64,000 bases of DNA from an uncultured Pelagibacteraceae bacterium (GTDB lineage: Bacteria > Pseudomonadota > Alphaproteobacteria > Pelagibacterales > Pelagibacteraceae), in NCBI GenBank assembly GCA_902599495.1, contig CACKFY010000003.1:48204-112203 (forward strand). The letters are read 5' to 3'. Of this stretch, positions 44,688 through 56,531 are shown piece by piece. Below the pieces are notes generated by a model. The model saw only the letters and a list, made by a program, of their open reading frames with translations, was not told the DNA's origin and ran no database searches. Numbering within the stretch: the first letter of the stretch is position 1; each line of letters begins with the position of its first letter. Position numbers and translations under genes: made by a program.

Positions 44688-45565
44688 GACCTTGGATTTA
44701 TAATTTGCTTTTTGAGTTTGTTTTCTCTAATGAAAATTATTAGTGAACTAGTTATGACTAGTAAAGCACCAAAAAGTGTTAACAATTTTGGTATTTCACT
44801 CCAAATTAAGAAACCAAACACAATTGCAAAAACTAAACTTAGATATTTAATCGGCGTTACTAAGGATGCCTCTGCTAATCTGTAACTTTGAGTAAGTAAT
44901 AGATTTGCAACACTACCGCATAAACCCATTGTGATAAAAATTGCTAAATCAATTCTTGTTGGTAAAACCCAATCTCCTTTTAATATAGTTGCCATACCTA
45001 AGATTGAGCAAAGAAGAGTAAAGTAAAAAGCAATTCTATAATTTGGTTCAGTTTTAGATAAAGATCTAACACTTATAGCTACACAAGCAAAAAAAATGCA
45101 AAAGACAATTGGTGTGATATAGTAAAAATTTAATTCAATAAAAGCTGGCTGAACTATTAAAAGCATTCCAATAAATCCTAAAAATACCGCTGACCATCTT
45201 TTTATTCCAACTTTTTCAGATAAAAAGAAAATTGAAGCAACAGTAACGAATATTGGTCCTCCAAAAGTTAAGGACACTACGTCGGCTAAAGGCAACTCTC
45301 TAAGTCCAATAAATAATGCAATGATAGCTGCTGCACCTGTTATAGCACGAAAAGCATGTAGACCCGGTCTAGATGTTTTGTAAAAGTTAAATAATTTTTC
45401 CTTAGGTATTATGAAAAAAATTGGGATAAAACCAATAAAAAATCTTAAGAATAAAACTTGTCCAACAGGATAATAATTAAGCCATTTTACGCAAATATCC
45501 ATTATAGAAAAGCAAACTACGCTCCCTACCATGTACAATACGCCTATTTGATTTTTAGTAAGCAA
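44684..45565 (-). CDS. EamA/DMT-family transporter
   Basis: Ten TM segments in two EamA repeats. Confidence 0.85.
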   Translation of the reverse strand: MLTKNQIGVLYMVGSVVCFSIMDICVKWLNYYPVGQVLFLRFFIGFIPIFFIIPKEKLFNFYKTSRPGLHAFRAITGAAAIIALFIGLRELPLADVVSLTFGGPIFVTVASIFFLSEKVGIKRWSAVFLGFIGMLLIVQPAFIELNFYYITPIVFCIFFACVAISVRSLSKTEPNYRIAFYFTLLCSILGMATILKGDWVLPTRIDLAIFITMGLCGSVANLLLTQSYRLAEASLVTPIKYLSLVFAIVFGFLIWSEIPKLLTLFGALLVITSSLIIFIRENKLKKQIINPRS

Positions 45566-45604
45566 TTTATTATCCTCATAACTTCATAACATATAAAATT
45601 ACTT

Positions 45605-46054
45605 ATGCAAAAAATTTACTTTGGGATGGGCTGCTTCTGGAAACCAGAGGAGCAATTTAAAAATATAAAGGGTATATTAGAAACTGAGGTAGGTTACGCC
45701 GGAGGGTATAAATCTAAAGTAACTTATGAAGAGGTTTGTCAAGGAAACACAGGTCATGCAGAAGTAGTTAAATTATCATTTGATGAAAATGTTATATCTT
45801 TTGAAAAAATTTTAGAACTCTTTTTTAAATTGCACGACCCAACTCAAAAAGACATGCAATTTCCAGACGTTGGGACTCAATACAGAAGCGAAATATTTTA
45901 TGAAAATGATGGGCAAAGAGACTTAGCAATTAAAACAAAAGACAAATTCAATAAAATTTTAAATAATAAGATTGAAACTAAAATCTCCCCAATTAAAAAC
46001 TATTGTAAAGCAGAAGAATATCATCAAAAATACATTGAAAAAAATCGCAGATGA
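45605..46054 (+). CDS. msrA: Peptide methionine sulfoxide reductase MsrA
   Basis: FGMGCFWKPEEQF, VGYAGG, HDPTQKDMQFPDVGTQYRS. Confidence 0.93.
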   Translation: MQKIYFGMGCFWKPEEQFKNIKGILETEVGYAGGYKSKVTYEEVCQGNTGHAEVVKLSFDENVISFEKILELFFKLHDPTQKDMQFPDVGTQYRSEIFYENDGQRDLAIKTKDKFNKILNNKIETKISPIKNYCKAEEYHQKYIEKNRR

Positions 46055-46866
46055 ATCCTTTAAAAACAACTGGTTGGCTCGCAGAGAATATAGATAAAGT
46101 AAAATTGCTTGACGCTACCTGGCATCTGCCAAATTCAGATAGAAACGCATTTCAAGAATATGAGGATGGCCACATCGAAAATTCAATTTTTTTTGACTTA
46201 GATAAAAACTCAAATCAAAATGTTTCTCTTCCACATATGCTTCCAAAAAAAGGTGAGTGGGAAAAAATAGTTTCTAGTCTTGGAATTAAAAATAGTGATC
46301 ACATAGTAATATATGACAATTCTGATGTACTTAGTGCCAGCAGATGTTGGTTTTCATTTATATATTTTGGGCATGATTATAATTTAGTCTCAGTTTTAGA
46401 CGGCGGATTAAAAAAATGGAATTTGGAAAATAGAACTCTCACTAGTAAGAAAAAAAAATTGACACGCACAAATTATAAAGCTTCAACCAAAAATGAAATG
46501 GTAATTGATTTTAAACAAATTGAAAATAACATAATAAAAAAAGATTTTTGTTTAGTTGATGCTAGAGGAGAAAAAAGATTTAAAGGTTTAGAAGAAGAAC
46601 CAAGAAAAAATTTAAAGAAGGGAAACATAAATGGATCAAAAAACCTTCCATTTTCAAAAGTTATAAACCCTGAAAATAATACCTTTAAAAAAAAAGAGGA
46701 ATTAGAGAAAATATTCTTAAACCACGACATAAACTTCAATGAAAAATTAGCTTTTAGCTGCGGAAGTGGTATAACAGCCTGTGTCTTAGGTCTGGCTAGT
46801 TCTATTATTAATAACAAACTGCCTGTTATATATGATGGTTCTTGGGCAGAATACGGGCTCAAATAA
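46051..46866 (+). CDS. sseA: Sulfurtransferase (two-domain rhodanese)
   Basis: LLDATWHLP, GHIENSIFFDLD, FSCGSGITACVLGLA. Confidence 0.88.
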   Translation: MNPLKTTGWLAENIDKVKLLDATWHLPNSDRNAFQEYEDGHIENSIFFDLDKNSNQNVSLPHMLPKKGEWEKIVSSLGIKNSDHIVIYDNSDVLSASRCWFSFIYFGHDYNLVSVLDGGLKKWNLENRTLTSKKKKLTRTNYKASTKNEMVIDFKQIENNIIKKDFCLVDARGEKRFKGLEEEPRKNLKKGNINGSKNLPFSKVINPENNTFKKKEELEKIFLNHDINFNEKLAFSCGSGITACVLGLASSIINNKLPVIYDGSWAEYGLK

Positions 46867-46868
46867 AA

Positions 46869-47741
46869 ATGAAAACATCAACTAAAATTAAAACTTTTAT
46901 AATTATATTCTTAATTGCAATTACAATTGTTATAACTGCAAGACATTTCGTAGGCTTACACTTTAAAAAAAAATTTAGTGTTAGACCGGCTCCAGGTGTA
47001 ATAGTAAAAGAGGTTGAGAAATCACAATTTTATAAAAGTATTGAAACATTCGGTACCGCAATAGCTCAAAATTCTAAAACATATAGGATCAAAAAAGAAA
47101 ACATAATAGGGAACTTAAGAATAGAAAATAGGTTTGTTAAAAAAGGAGAGATCATTGCTGCTTTAAAAAATAATGATAATGTTATAGCAGAATTTGCTGG
47201 AAAACTTGGTAAAAGAGAAATTGCTCAAGGAGTTCTAGGATCTGATAGCTTGATTATAACTTTAGATGATTTAAAAAAGATTGTAATTGATATTAAAATT
47301 CCCGAGACTTATGTTGGAATACTAAAACCAGGACTAAAAGCAGAAATAACTAGTTCTGCAATTTCACAAAAAAATTTTAAAGGCAAAGTATCTTCTATTA
47401 GCTCAAGAATAGACCCTTCAACGAGATCAATTTTAGCAAGAATTTCCGTGAATAATAAAAATTTTGAAATTATTCCAGGCCAATTAATGACTGTAAAAAT
47501 AATATATGATGAAATTAATCAGATAGGTGTCCCCGAGAGTGCAGTAACAATTCAAGGAAGTACTTCTTTTGTTTACATTGTAAAAAACAATATTGCTGAA
47601 AAAAGAAATATCAAAATAGGAAATAGAAATTTTGGTAAGATTTCTGTTGTGTCAGGAATAGAGGAAGGGGATATGGTGATTTCTGAGGGTGTTTCTAAAG
47701 TAAGAAACAAATCTAAAGTAAAAATTATCAATACTAAATAA
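46869..47741 (+). CDS. RND efflux periplasmic adaptor subunit (ORF track start 46842; ATG 46869 preferred)
   Basis: N-terminal TM; HlyD-like barrel-sandwich; IDPSTRSILARISVNN, IIPGQLMTVKI. Confidence 0.88.
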   Translation: MKTSTKIKTFIIIFLIAITIVITARHFVGLHFKKKFSVRPAPGVIVKEVEKSQFYKSIETFGTAIAQNSKTYRIKKENIIGNLRIENRFVKKGEIIAALKNNDNVIAEFAGKLGKREIAQGVLGSDSLIITLDDLKKIVIDIKIPETYVGILKPGLKAEITSSAISQKNFKGKVSSISSRIDPSTRSILARISVNNKNFEIIPGQLMTVKIIYDEINQIGVPESAVTIQGSTSFVYIVKNNIAEKRNIKIGNRNFGKISVVSGIEEGDMVISEGVSKVRNKSKVKIINTK

Positions 47742-47745
47742 TAGA

Positions 47746-50700
47746 ATGTTTTTAACAGATTTATCAATTAAAAGACCTGTAGTTGCCTCTGTGATGAGCT
47801 TGGTTTTAGTAATTTTTGGTTTATTTACTTTTAATGAAATACCTACAGATGAATTGCCGGATGTTCAACCTCCTGTGGTCACTATACAGACTGAGTATAA
47901 AGGTGCTTCTGCAGAAATAATTGATACTCAGATAACTCAAAGAATAGAAGATTTTGTTGGGGGAACACCTGGATTAGAAACTATAGATTCTTTTAGTGAG
48001 GATGAAAGTTCTAGAATTACTCTTACTTTTGAAAACAATTTAGACTTAGACGATGTAGCTAATGACGTAAGAAGTTCTGTTGCTAGAGTATTGGATAATC
48101 TCCCAGACGGAGCTGAACAACCTGAGATTTTCAAACAAAGTGCCGGTATGAGAACAACAATGTGGTTATCTTTCAGTTCAGATACTATGACGGACTTAGA
48201 GCTAACTGATTATGCTGATAGATATCTAACTGATTTATTTTCAACTGTAGAAGGAGTTGGTAGAGTTCGTTTAGGAGGGGAAAGAGATCTATCTTTAAGA
48301 GTATGGCTTGATCCTATTGCTCTTGCAGCAAGAGATTTAACTACACAAGAGGTGGAATCTGTCTTAAGAAAAGAAAATGTTGAGTTTCCTGCAGGAAGAA
48401 TAGAGTCTAAAGATGTTGATTTAACTATTAAGTTAGATAAAGCCTATAAAAATTTAGAAAGCTATAAAAAATTACCACTTAAAAGAGCGAGAGATGGTTC
48501 AATTATTACACTTTCTGATGTAGCTAGAGTCGAGCTCGGAGCGGAGTCAACTAGAACCTTATTTAAAGGAAATGGAAAACAAGTTGTCGGTATTGGTATT
48601 TATCAACAGTCTGATGCTAATACTATTAAAGTAGCAAATGGAATAAAGAATAAGATCAAAGAAATTAGACCTGGATTACCTCCTGGAACATCTTTAGAGG
48701 TTTCTTTCGATAGAAGTAATTATATAAAGGCTGCAATAAAAGAAGTTTATAAAACTTTATTTATTGCTTTAATATTGGTGACAATAATAATCTATCTCTT
48801 TTTAGGTAATATCAGAGCATTAGTGGTGCCCCTTATAGCCTTGCCAGTTTCTTTAATATCTACTTTTTTATCAATATACTTTTTTAATTTTTCAATAAAT
48901 CTATTCACATTAATGGCTCTAGTTTTAGCAATAGGGATAGTTGTCGATGACGCTATTGTAATGCTCGAGAATATCGTAAGAAGAATAGAACTAGGAGATA
49001 CACCTCTAGTTGCTGCTTACAAAGGAGCAAAACAAGTTTCTTTTGCAATTATAGCTACTACAGTTGTATTAGTTGCAGTATTTGTTCCGCTTGTATTTAT
49101 CAAAGGTATCACTGGTGTTTTATTTACTCAAACTGCAATTACTTTGGCTTCAGCAGTTGTTATATCAAGTTTTGTAGCGCTTTCTTTGAGTCCAATGATA
49201 GGTAGTAAAGTTTTAAGAAAAAATATGAATAAGTCGAAAATTGTAATCAAATTTGAAAAATTTTTAAAAAATATAACTTCAGTTTATAAACAATCTTTAA
49301 TAACTTGGGTGCGAAAGAGAAAAATTATAATTTCATTTTTAGGAATTGTATTATCTCTAACTATTTTTTTATTTAATTATGCACCAAAAGAATTAATTGC
49401 TCCAGAAGACAGGGGTGCTTTTTTCGTAATAGTAAAAGCTCCACAGGGATCAGGGTTCAATTTTACAAAGTCTAAAGCTGAAGATATTGAAAATCTTTTA
49501 TTGCCTAGTGTTGGTAATGGAGAATACAGAAAATTAATATTACGAGTCCCTGGATTTGGAAAATCAGCAAAACAAGTGAACAGTGGTTTTATAATAGTTC
49601 TTTTAGAACCGTGGGCTAAAAGAGACCGTCATGGTGTTAAGATAATGAGAGAGTCTTTCGGAAAAATTTCTCAAGTGCCAGGTGTATTAGCGTTTCCAAT
49701 AATGCCTCAAGGTATAAGAACAGGCGGCGTAGAAAGTCCAGTTCAATTTGTGATTTTAGGAAATACGTATGATCAATTAATAGAATGGAAAAATATTATT
49801 AAAAAAGAAGCAAGAAAGAATCCAGGACTAACATCAATACAGGATGACTTTGATTTAAACAAACCCCAACTTAATGTTCAGATAGATCAAAAAAAAGCTG
49901 CTGATCTAGGTGTTTCAACAGAGGATATAGGAAGAACAATTGAAACTATTTTTGGATCTAAACGTGTAACAAATTTTACTAGGGATGGGAAAGAATATTC
50001 AATCATCCTTCAAGGCGATATTAAAGATAGACAAGAACCGGACAGTATTAGTAAAGTTTTTGTTAGATCTAATAATAATGGTAAACTTGTATCAGTCTCA
50101 AATCTAATTCGATATGATGAAGAGGGTCAGTCACCTTTTTTAGCAAGATACAATAGGCAAAAAGCTGTAACAATTTCAGCTAGATTAGTGGGTGATTACT
50201 CTTTGGACGAAGCTTTAAATTTTTTAGTTAAAGTTGTTGAGAATAATGTTCCAGAGGCAAAAATTGCTTATAAAGGAGAAAGCGAAGAGTACAAGAAAAC
50301 TAATACAGAATTATATATCATATTTATATTAGCTTTGGTTACGGCATATTTAGCAATGTGCGCACAATTCGAAAGCTGGAGACACCCACTAACTATAATG
50401 CTAACTGTTCCCCTAGCAATATTAGGAGGTTTATTAGGAATATTGGTAGTAGGCTCATCTTTAAATATTTATAGTCAAATAGCTCTAATTATATTGATTG
50501 GCCTGTCAGCCAAAAATGGAATCTTAATTGTAGAATTTGCAAATCAACTAAGAAAAGAGGGTAAAAATTTAGAAACATCAATAATAGAGGCCGCATCCAT
50601 AAGATTTAGACCTATTTTAATGACAAGTCTTTCAACTATTATAGGAGTCCTTCCCCTTATACTGGGCTCAGGGCCAGGAGCTGCAAGTAGACTTACTGTA

Positions 50701-50841
50701 GGAATAACTATATTTGGTGGAATGCTTTTTTCCACTTTTTTTACTTTATATGTGATTCCAACGATTTATTCTATTATTGGAAAGAATACCCAAAGAATCG
50801 ATGCTGTTGAAATTGAATTAAATAAGCAGCTTAAAAAATAA
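47746..50841 (+). CDS. RND efflux transporter permease (AcrB/HAE1-like)
   Basis: 1031 aa, FLTDLSIKRPVVASVMSLVLVIFG, GIVVDDAIVMLENI, TVPLAILGGLLG. Confidence 0.95.
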   Translation: MFLTDLSIKRPVVASVMSLVLVIFGLFTFNEIPTDELPDVQPPVVTIQTEYKGASAEIIDTQITQRIEDFVGGTPGLETIDSFSEDESSRITLTFENNLDLDDVANDVRSSVARVLDNLPDGAEQPEIFKQSAGMRTTMWLSFSSDTMTDLELTDYADRYLTDLFSTVEGVGRVRLGGERDLSLRVWLDPIALAARDLTTQEVESVLRKENVEFPAGRIESKDVDLTIKLDKAYKNLESYKKLPLKRARDGSIITLSDVARVELGAESTRTLFKGNGKQVVGIGIYQQSDANTIKVANGIKNKIKEIRPGLPPGTSLEVSFDRSNYIKAAIKEVYKTLFIALILVTIIIYLFLGNIRALVVPLIALPVSLISTFLSIYFFNFSINLFTLMALVLAIGIVVDDAIVMLENIVRRIELGDTPLVAAYKGAKQVSFAIIATTVVLVAVFVPLVFIKGITGVLFTQTAITLASAVVISSFVALSLSPMIGSKVLRKNMNKSKIVIKFEKFLKNITSVYKQSLITWVRKRKIIISFLGIVLSLTIFLFNYAPKELIAPEDRGAFFVIVKAPQGSGFNFTKSKAEDIENLLLPSVGNGEYRKLILRVPGFGKSAKQVNSGFIIVLLEPWAKRDRHGVKIMRESFGKISQVPGVLAFPIMPQGIRTGGVESPVQFVILGNTYDQLIEWKNIIKKEARKNPGLTSIQDDFDLNKPQLNVQIDQKKAADLGVSTEDIGRTIETIFGSKRVTNFTRDGKEYSIILQGDIKDRQEPDSISKVFVRSNNNGKLVSVSNLIRYDEEGQSPFLARYNRQKAVTISARLVGDYSLDEALNFLVKVVENNVPEAKIAYKGESEEYKKTNTELYIIFILALVTAYLAMCAQFESWRHPLTIMLTVPLAILGGLLGILVVGSSLNIYSQIALIILIGLSAKNGILIVEFANQLRKEGKNLETSIIEAASIRFRPILMTSLSTIIGVLPLILGSGPGAASRLTVGITIFGGMLFSTFFTLYVIPTIYSIIGKNTQRIDAVEIELNKQLKK

Positions 50842-51430
50842 TATACTTATTTTTATCTAAGTTTTTTTTACAAGAAGTTAATTGCTTCCTATATTTTGAA
50901 GCCATTTCTTTTACTGACTTAGCGTAGATGATGGCTTTTTTATCTTTAGAATAATTTTTATAATCCCCCCAACCCTTGTAATAAGCTAAGTATTGTTTGT
51001 AAGCATTTTTTTTTGAAATTCTTAAAATCTTATTGGTTTTATTAATGTACCAGCCGATAAAATCAACCGAGTCTTTAAATCTCGCCCTTGTTGCTAAAGG
51101 ATTTTTAGTCTCTCTTTTATATTGTTCCCATGTTCCCTTTACAGCTTGTGAATATCCAAATGATGAAGAAGGTCTTTTAAAAGGGATAACCTTGAAGAGC
51201 TTTTTTCTTGGTGGTTTAGCCAACCAATTAAAGTCACTTTCTTTTTTTACAAAAGCTAATTGTAAATGTATTGGGGCTCCCCATTTTTCATAAGAGGCTT
51301 TGGTATGTTTATACCACAGATATCTTTCTTCAAATATTGCACAACTATTCTGAGTATTTTTTGGAATTGAAGAGCATGCTGATAAAATTAAAAAAATAAA
51401 TATAATTAATTTTTTTCTATAAAGAATCAC
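50831..51430 (-). CDS. SLT-type lytic transglycosylase-like lipoprotein
   Basis: Lipobox LSACSS; KKESDFNWLA, SSFGYSQAVKGTWEQYKRET, YYKGWGDY. Confidence 0.7.
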   Translation of the reverse strand: MILYRKKLIIFIFLILSACSSIPKNTQNSCAIFEERYLWYKHTKASYEKWGAPIHLQLAFVKKESDFNWLAKPPRKKLFKVIPFKRPSSSFGYSQAVKGTWEQYKRETKNPLATRARFKDSVDFIGWYINKTNKILRISKKNAYKQYLAYYKGWGDYKNYSKDKKAIIYAKSVKEMASKYRKQLTSCKKNLDKNKYIIF

Positions 51431-51450
51431 TGATCAATTTATACTAAATA

Positions 51451-51942
51451 TTAATTAAGCTTTCTCCATTTTTCTGGGTTTAAAAATTTACCTTGCCACA
51501 AACCTAGCTTATTTTCTCTAGCGAAATCTTCATCAGGTATATATTCTTTTGAATATCGTCTATAAGCTACTGCATGACCGTTTCTAACCATCCACCGGTT
51601 AAGGTTTATTTTACCTTTGAAACACTTAGCTAAGTATCTTTTATATCTGTCCTTAGTGAGAGAAATACATTTAATTTTTGATCCTTTAACCTTGGCTTCT
51701 AAATTTTCTTTTGAATGCTTTCCGCAATAATAATTTTCATAAAATGTATAGCCTATAATTGATGAAATTTTAAGTTTTTCTTTTTTACATTTTTGTTTCA
51801 TTTCTGGAGCGTCTATACCCTCAAGTCTTATTTTATAATTATTAATATATACAGTATCGCCATCCACAACTTTAGGAATTCCAATTATCTCTTGGGCTAA
51901 AATGTTAGTGGAAAACATTAAAAATATTATTATTGTTCGCAT
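51451..51942 (-). CDS. Thermonuclease (SNase)-family secreted nuclease
   Basis: VVDGDTVYINNYKIRLEGIDAPEMKQ, RNGHAVAYRRYS, RENKLGLWQGKF. Confidence 0.9.
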   Translation of the reverse strand: MRTIIIFLMFSTNILAQEIIGIPKVVDGDTVYINNYKIRLEGIDAPEMKQKCKKEKLKISSIIGYTFYENYYCGKHSKENLEAKVKGSKIKCISLTKDRYKRYLAKCFKGKINLNRWMVRNGHAVAYRRYSKEYIPDEDFARENKLGLWQGKFLNPEKWRKLN

Positions 51943-51945
51943 AAT

Positions 51946-52386
51946 TTAATTTTTTAACTTTTTAATAAAAATTAGTGTAAAAAAGGCAGATAAAACTCCT
52001 GCACTATTAGCAAATAGATCATTAAGTTCAAAAGCTCTGTTAGGAATTATTAAATGCAACAATTCAAATAAGACTGAAACACAAATTAAAAAAGGGAAAC
52101 TATAAATTATTTTTTTATGTTTGATGTGTATAATAAAACTAAGAATACCCAAATAAAAAAAGAATATCAGATGGTTAATTGAGGTACCGATTGGATTAGA
52201 AATTAGATTAGGTTGTTTTTCAAGATCACCATATAACAAAAAACCAATTAGACTACCTGGAAATAAGTATAAAATTAGCAACACTATTAAAGATAAATAG
52301 TATGTATGTTTTATTGCTTTAAATATAGTATATTTCATTTTGATATTATTATAGTACAAAATAATTGAATAAACTATTATGAGCAA
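51946..52386 (-). CDS. VanZ-like membrane protein
   Basis: TM segments plus FELLHLIIPNRAFELNDLFANSAGVLSAF. Confidence 0.7.
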   Translation of the reverse strand: MLIIVYSIILYYNNIKMKYTIFKAIKHTYYLSLIVLLILYLFPGSLIGFLLYGDLEKQPNLISNPIGTSINHLIFFFYLGILSFIIHIKHKKIIYSFPFLICVSVLFELLHLIIPNRAFELNDLFANSAGVLSAFFTLIFIKKLKN

Positions 52387-53098
52387 ACTAATCCTTACTA
52401 GACATGGTCAAAGTATCTGGAATGCAGAAAATAGATTTACAGGATGGGTGGATATAGATCTATCAGAAAAAGGTGTTGAAGAAGCAGAAAAATCAGGAGA
52501 CCTGATAAAAAAGCTTAATATCAAAATTGATATTTCTTATACTTCTTTTTTAAAAAGAGCGATTAAAACTTTGACGACTATACTTCAAAAAAATGATCTT
52601 GAGCTTAAATTTAATACTGCTTGGCAGTTAAATGAGAGACATTACGGGTCATTAACTGGTCTTAATAAAGACGAAACTAAAAAAAAAATTGGTGAGGAAC
52701 AGTTTAAAAAATATAGAAGATCATGGGATATTCCTCCTCCCCCAATGCAAGAAGACAGTAAATATCTATCAAATTTCAGTCCATTAAATGGAAGTATTCC
52801 GATTGGAATGACTCCATTTGCTGAGTCTTTAAAAAATACTTATGAAAGAGTAATTCCTTTTTATGAAAATGAAATTAAAAAAAATCTTATTGAAGATAAA
52901 AATATTCTGGTTTCAGCACATGGAAACTCTTTAAGAGCGCTATTCAAATATTTATTCAAAATTTCAGATGAAAAAATTAATGAATTGGAAATTCCAACTG
53001 GCAATCCATTAGTGATTGAATTTGAAAAAAATTTAAAGATTGAAAAATATTTTTATTTAGATAGAGCAAGAGCCAAAAATATAATTTTTAATCAATAA
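52379..53098 (+). CDS. gpmA: 2,3-bisphosphoglycerate-dependent phosphoglycerate mutase
   Basis: LTRHGQSIWNAENRFTGWVDIDLSEKG, NERHYGSLTGLNK, SAHGNSLRAL. Confidence 0.94.
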   Translation: MSKLILTRHGQSIWNAENRFTGWVDIDLSEKGVEEAEKSGDLIKKLNIKIDISYTSFLKRAIKTLTTILQKNDLELKFNTAWQLNERHYGSLTGLNKDETKKKIGEEQFKKYRRSWDIPPPPMQEDSKYLSNFSPLNGSIPIGMTPFAESLKNTYERVIPFYENEIKKNLIEDKNILVSAHGNSLRALFKYLFKISDEKINELEIPTGNPLVIEFEKNLKIEKYFYLDRARAKNIIFNQ

Positions 53099-53786
53099 AA
53101 TCTAAATTAGAAATTTTATTATACATCTCTTCAGTGTTAAGATGGTAAAACTTTTGACTACTTTCTAAACCAGAAAGCTTATTATTGTTTATTAATTTGT
53201 TCCAAACTTCATTCATTGAAAAAACTTTTTTGTCAATCGGATCTAGATAGTTTCTGTGTAATAGTTGAAGGCCAGTAAAAATAAGATTGTTTTCAGTATC
53301 TTTGGAGACTATGTTATTTCTTAAATTAAAATCTCCTTTAAAAGAAGTGTCGAAAGATAGTCTTTTATTAACTAATAACAAACATGGTTTTTTAGTCTTG
53401 AAATAAATTTTCTCTAAAGATTTCATTTCGCTTGTATAATCTGTTGACCACAACGTATCTGGGTTTAAGACAAAAAAAGGATTTTTACCAAAAATTTTTG
53501 TTCCTTCTTTTACTCCACCACCGGTATCTAGTAGTAAATCTTTTTCATTCGAAATGATTATTTTTACTTTTGTTTTAAAATTTGAAACAAATTTTTCAAC
53601 TTGATCTGCTAGATAATGAACATTTATAGTTATTTGTTCTATCCCATAATTTTCTAAAAGATTAATAGATCTTTCTAATAAACTTTTACTTCTTACTTTT
53701 ATTAATGGTTTGGGTATTTTTAAGGTTAAAGGTTTCATTCGTGTTCCAAGTCCTGCGGCTAATATCATTGCATGTTTTACATTCAT
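53088..53786 (-). CDS. murU: MurU-like nucleotidyltransferase
   Basis: AMILAAGLGTRMKPLTLKIPKPLIKVRSKSLLE; next to AmgK-like kinase. Confidence 0.8.
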   Translation of the reverse strand: MNVKHAMILAAGLGTRMKPLTLKIPKPLIKVRSKSLLERSINLLENYGIEQITINVHYLADQVEKFVSNFKTKVKIIISNEKDLLLDTGGGVKEGTKIFGKNPFFVLNPDTLWSTDYTSEMKSLEKIYFKTKKPCLLLVNKRLSFDTSFKGDFNLRNNIVSKDTENNLIFTGLQLLHRNYLDPIDKKVFSMNEVWNKLINNNKLSGLESSQKFYHLNTEEMYNKISNLDFID

Positions 53787-54745
53787 AAATTATTAATTTT
53801 TTTTAATTTTTTTATCTTTACGTGTTTGTTTAATAGTAATTGAAAATTTTTAAAAATGGGATTTTTAAGCCGTCTATTAATTAAACTCCAAGTGTGAGGT
53901 AAAAATCTCAAATAAAATGACTTATTATCCCTTTTGCTTAATCTAACAAATATTCCTAAAATTTTGAAATTTCTTTGAACTGATAAAATATCGTAATCGT
54001 TTTTTAAATTCTGAAAATTTTCTCCCTTAAATTTTGACTTTGAATAGTAAAATTTTAGAAGTTTATTTTGTAAATTAATAGGCAGTTTTATTCTAACATC
54101 ATCAATTAGTGAAGCTACATCGTAAAGAGGATTGCCAATTATTGCATCTTGGCTGTCAACCAAACCAAAAGTTTTTTTGTTAACCATAATGTTTGAAGCA
54201 TGAAAATCTCTATGTACAAAAGTATTATTTTTGAAATAAAGTTTTTTATAAATTTTATTTAGTTCTATTTTTAAAATTCTTTTAATTTTACTAATTTTTA
54301 AATTTTTTGAACTAAACTTGAGATACCAATCAAAAAACAAATCGGACTCTTTGTGAAGATTCTGTAAAGAATATTTTTGAAATTTAAATTTGTATTTTCC
54401 TAAATAGTAGTTTTTTTTAATCTTTATTTTTTGTAATTTCAAAATAATTTTTATTAAATCTTTATAATAATTAAATTTATTTCTTTTTTTTGAAATTATG
54501 TCGTAAAAGGATTTTTCCCCTAGGTCCGAAATTTCAATCATATTATGCTGATAATGATTACTTATGAGTTTAGGTGCATTAATTTTATTTTCCTTAAGAA
54601 TTTTATTTATTATTGCGTAAGAAATTAAATTTTTAAATTTTTCTTTATTGGCTTTGACTATAATTGAAGTTCTATTTCCTTTTTTCAATCTATAAAATTC
54701 TCTAAATGAAGCATCTCCAGAAATTTTTTTTAATCTATAATTCAT
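53783..54745 (-). CDS. amgK: AmgK-like amino-sugar kinase (aminoglycoside phosphotransferase fold)
   Basis: FVHRDFHASNIMV, FGLVDSQDAIIGNPLYDVASLIDDVR. Confidence 0.8.
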   Translation of the reverse strand: MNYRLKKISGDASFREFYRLKKGNRTSIIVKANKEKFKNLISYAIINKILKENKINAPKLISNHYQHNMIEISDLGEKSFYDIISKKRNKFNYYKDLIKIILKLQKIKIKKNYYLGKYKFKFQKYSLQNLHKESDLFFDWYLKFSSKNLKISKIKRILKIELNKIYKKLYFKNNTFVHRDFHASNIMVNKKTFGLVDSQDAIIGNPLYDVASLIDDVRIKLPINLQNKLLKFYYSKSKFKGENFQNLKNDYDILSVQRNFKILGIFVRLSKRDNKSFYLRFLPHTWSLINRRLKNPIFKNFQLLLNKHVKIKKLKKINNL

Positions 54746-55184
54746 TAAAATCTTTCCATTTACCTGTTCCTAGTAGTTTTAGTTTTCTCTCATTATCATG
54801 TTGAGCATAGTCTAGATGAATTTCTAATTTATCAGATTTATGAATTTTTATTAAACTTGGCCATTCTATAATTTTTATAGCATTTTCATTTTCTTGAAAA
54901 ATGCCTAAATTATTTAGTTCTTTTTCATTCTTAAGTCTGTACAGATCGTAATGCATGATTTTATATTTCTTTAAATCGTACTCATATAACAAGTTAAAAG
55001 TAGGGCTTAATACTTCTGTAGCCTTTGAGCCTTCTTTTTTTTGTAAATAATTAATCAAATATCTTGTAAATGTAGTTTTTCCAACTCCAATTTCTCCTGT
55101 CAAAAAAATACAGTCTTTTTCTTTTAAGTGATCTGCTACTTTTTCTGAAAGCGAGTTGAGTTGATCTAAAGATTTTATAATCAT
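54735..55184 (-). CDS. tsaE: tRNA threonylcarbamoyladenosine biosynthesis ATPase TsaE
   Basis: FLTGEIGVGKTTFTRYLI, SPTFNLLYEYD, HYDLYRL. Confidence 0.92.
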   Translation of the reverse strand: MIIKSLDQLNSLSEKVADHLKEKDCIFLTGEIGVGKTTFTRYLINYLQKKEGSKATEVLSPTFNLLYEYDLKKYKIMHYDLYRLKNEKELNNLGIFQENENAIKIIEWPSLIKIHKSDKLEIHLDYAQHDNERKLKLLGTGKWKDFNEL

Positions 55185-55195
55185 TAGCTACTAGT

Positions 55196-56488
<1,293 letters not shown>

Positions 56489-56531
56489 TCATCGGTTTTT
56501 AACAATATAAACTACCCTAATCAAGTAAGAT

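Noticed and set aside
46473-46862. 129-aa minus-strand ORF inside sseA
   Set aside because: Antisense shadow of a well-supported sulfurtransferase gene.
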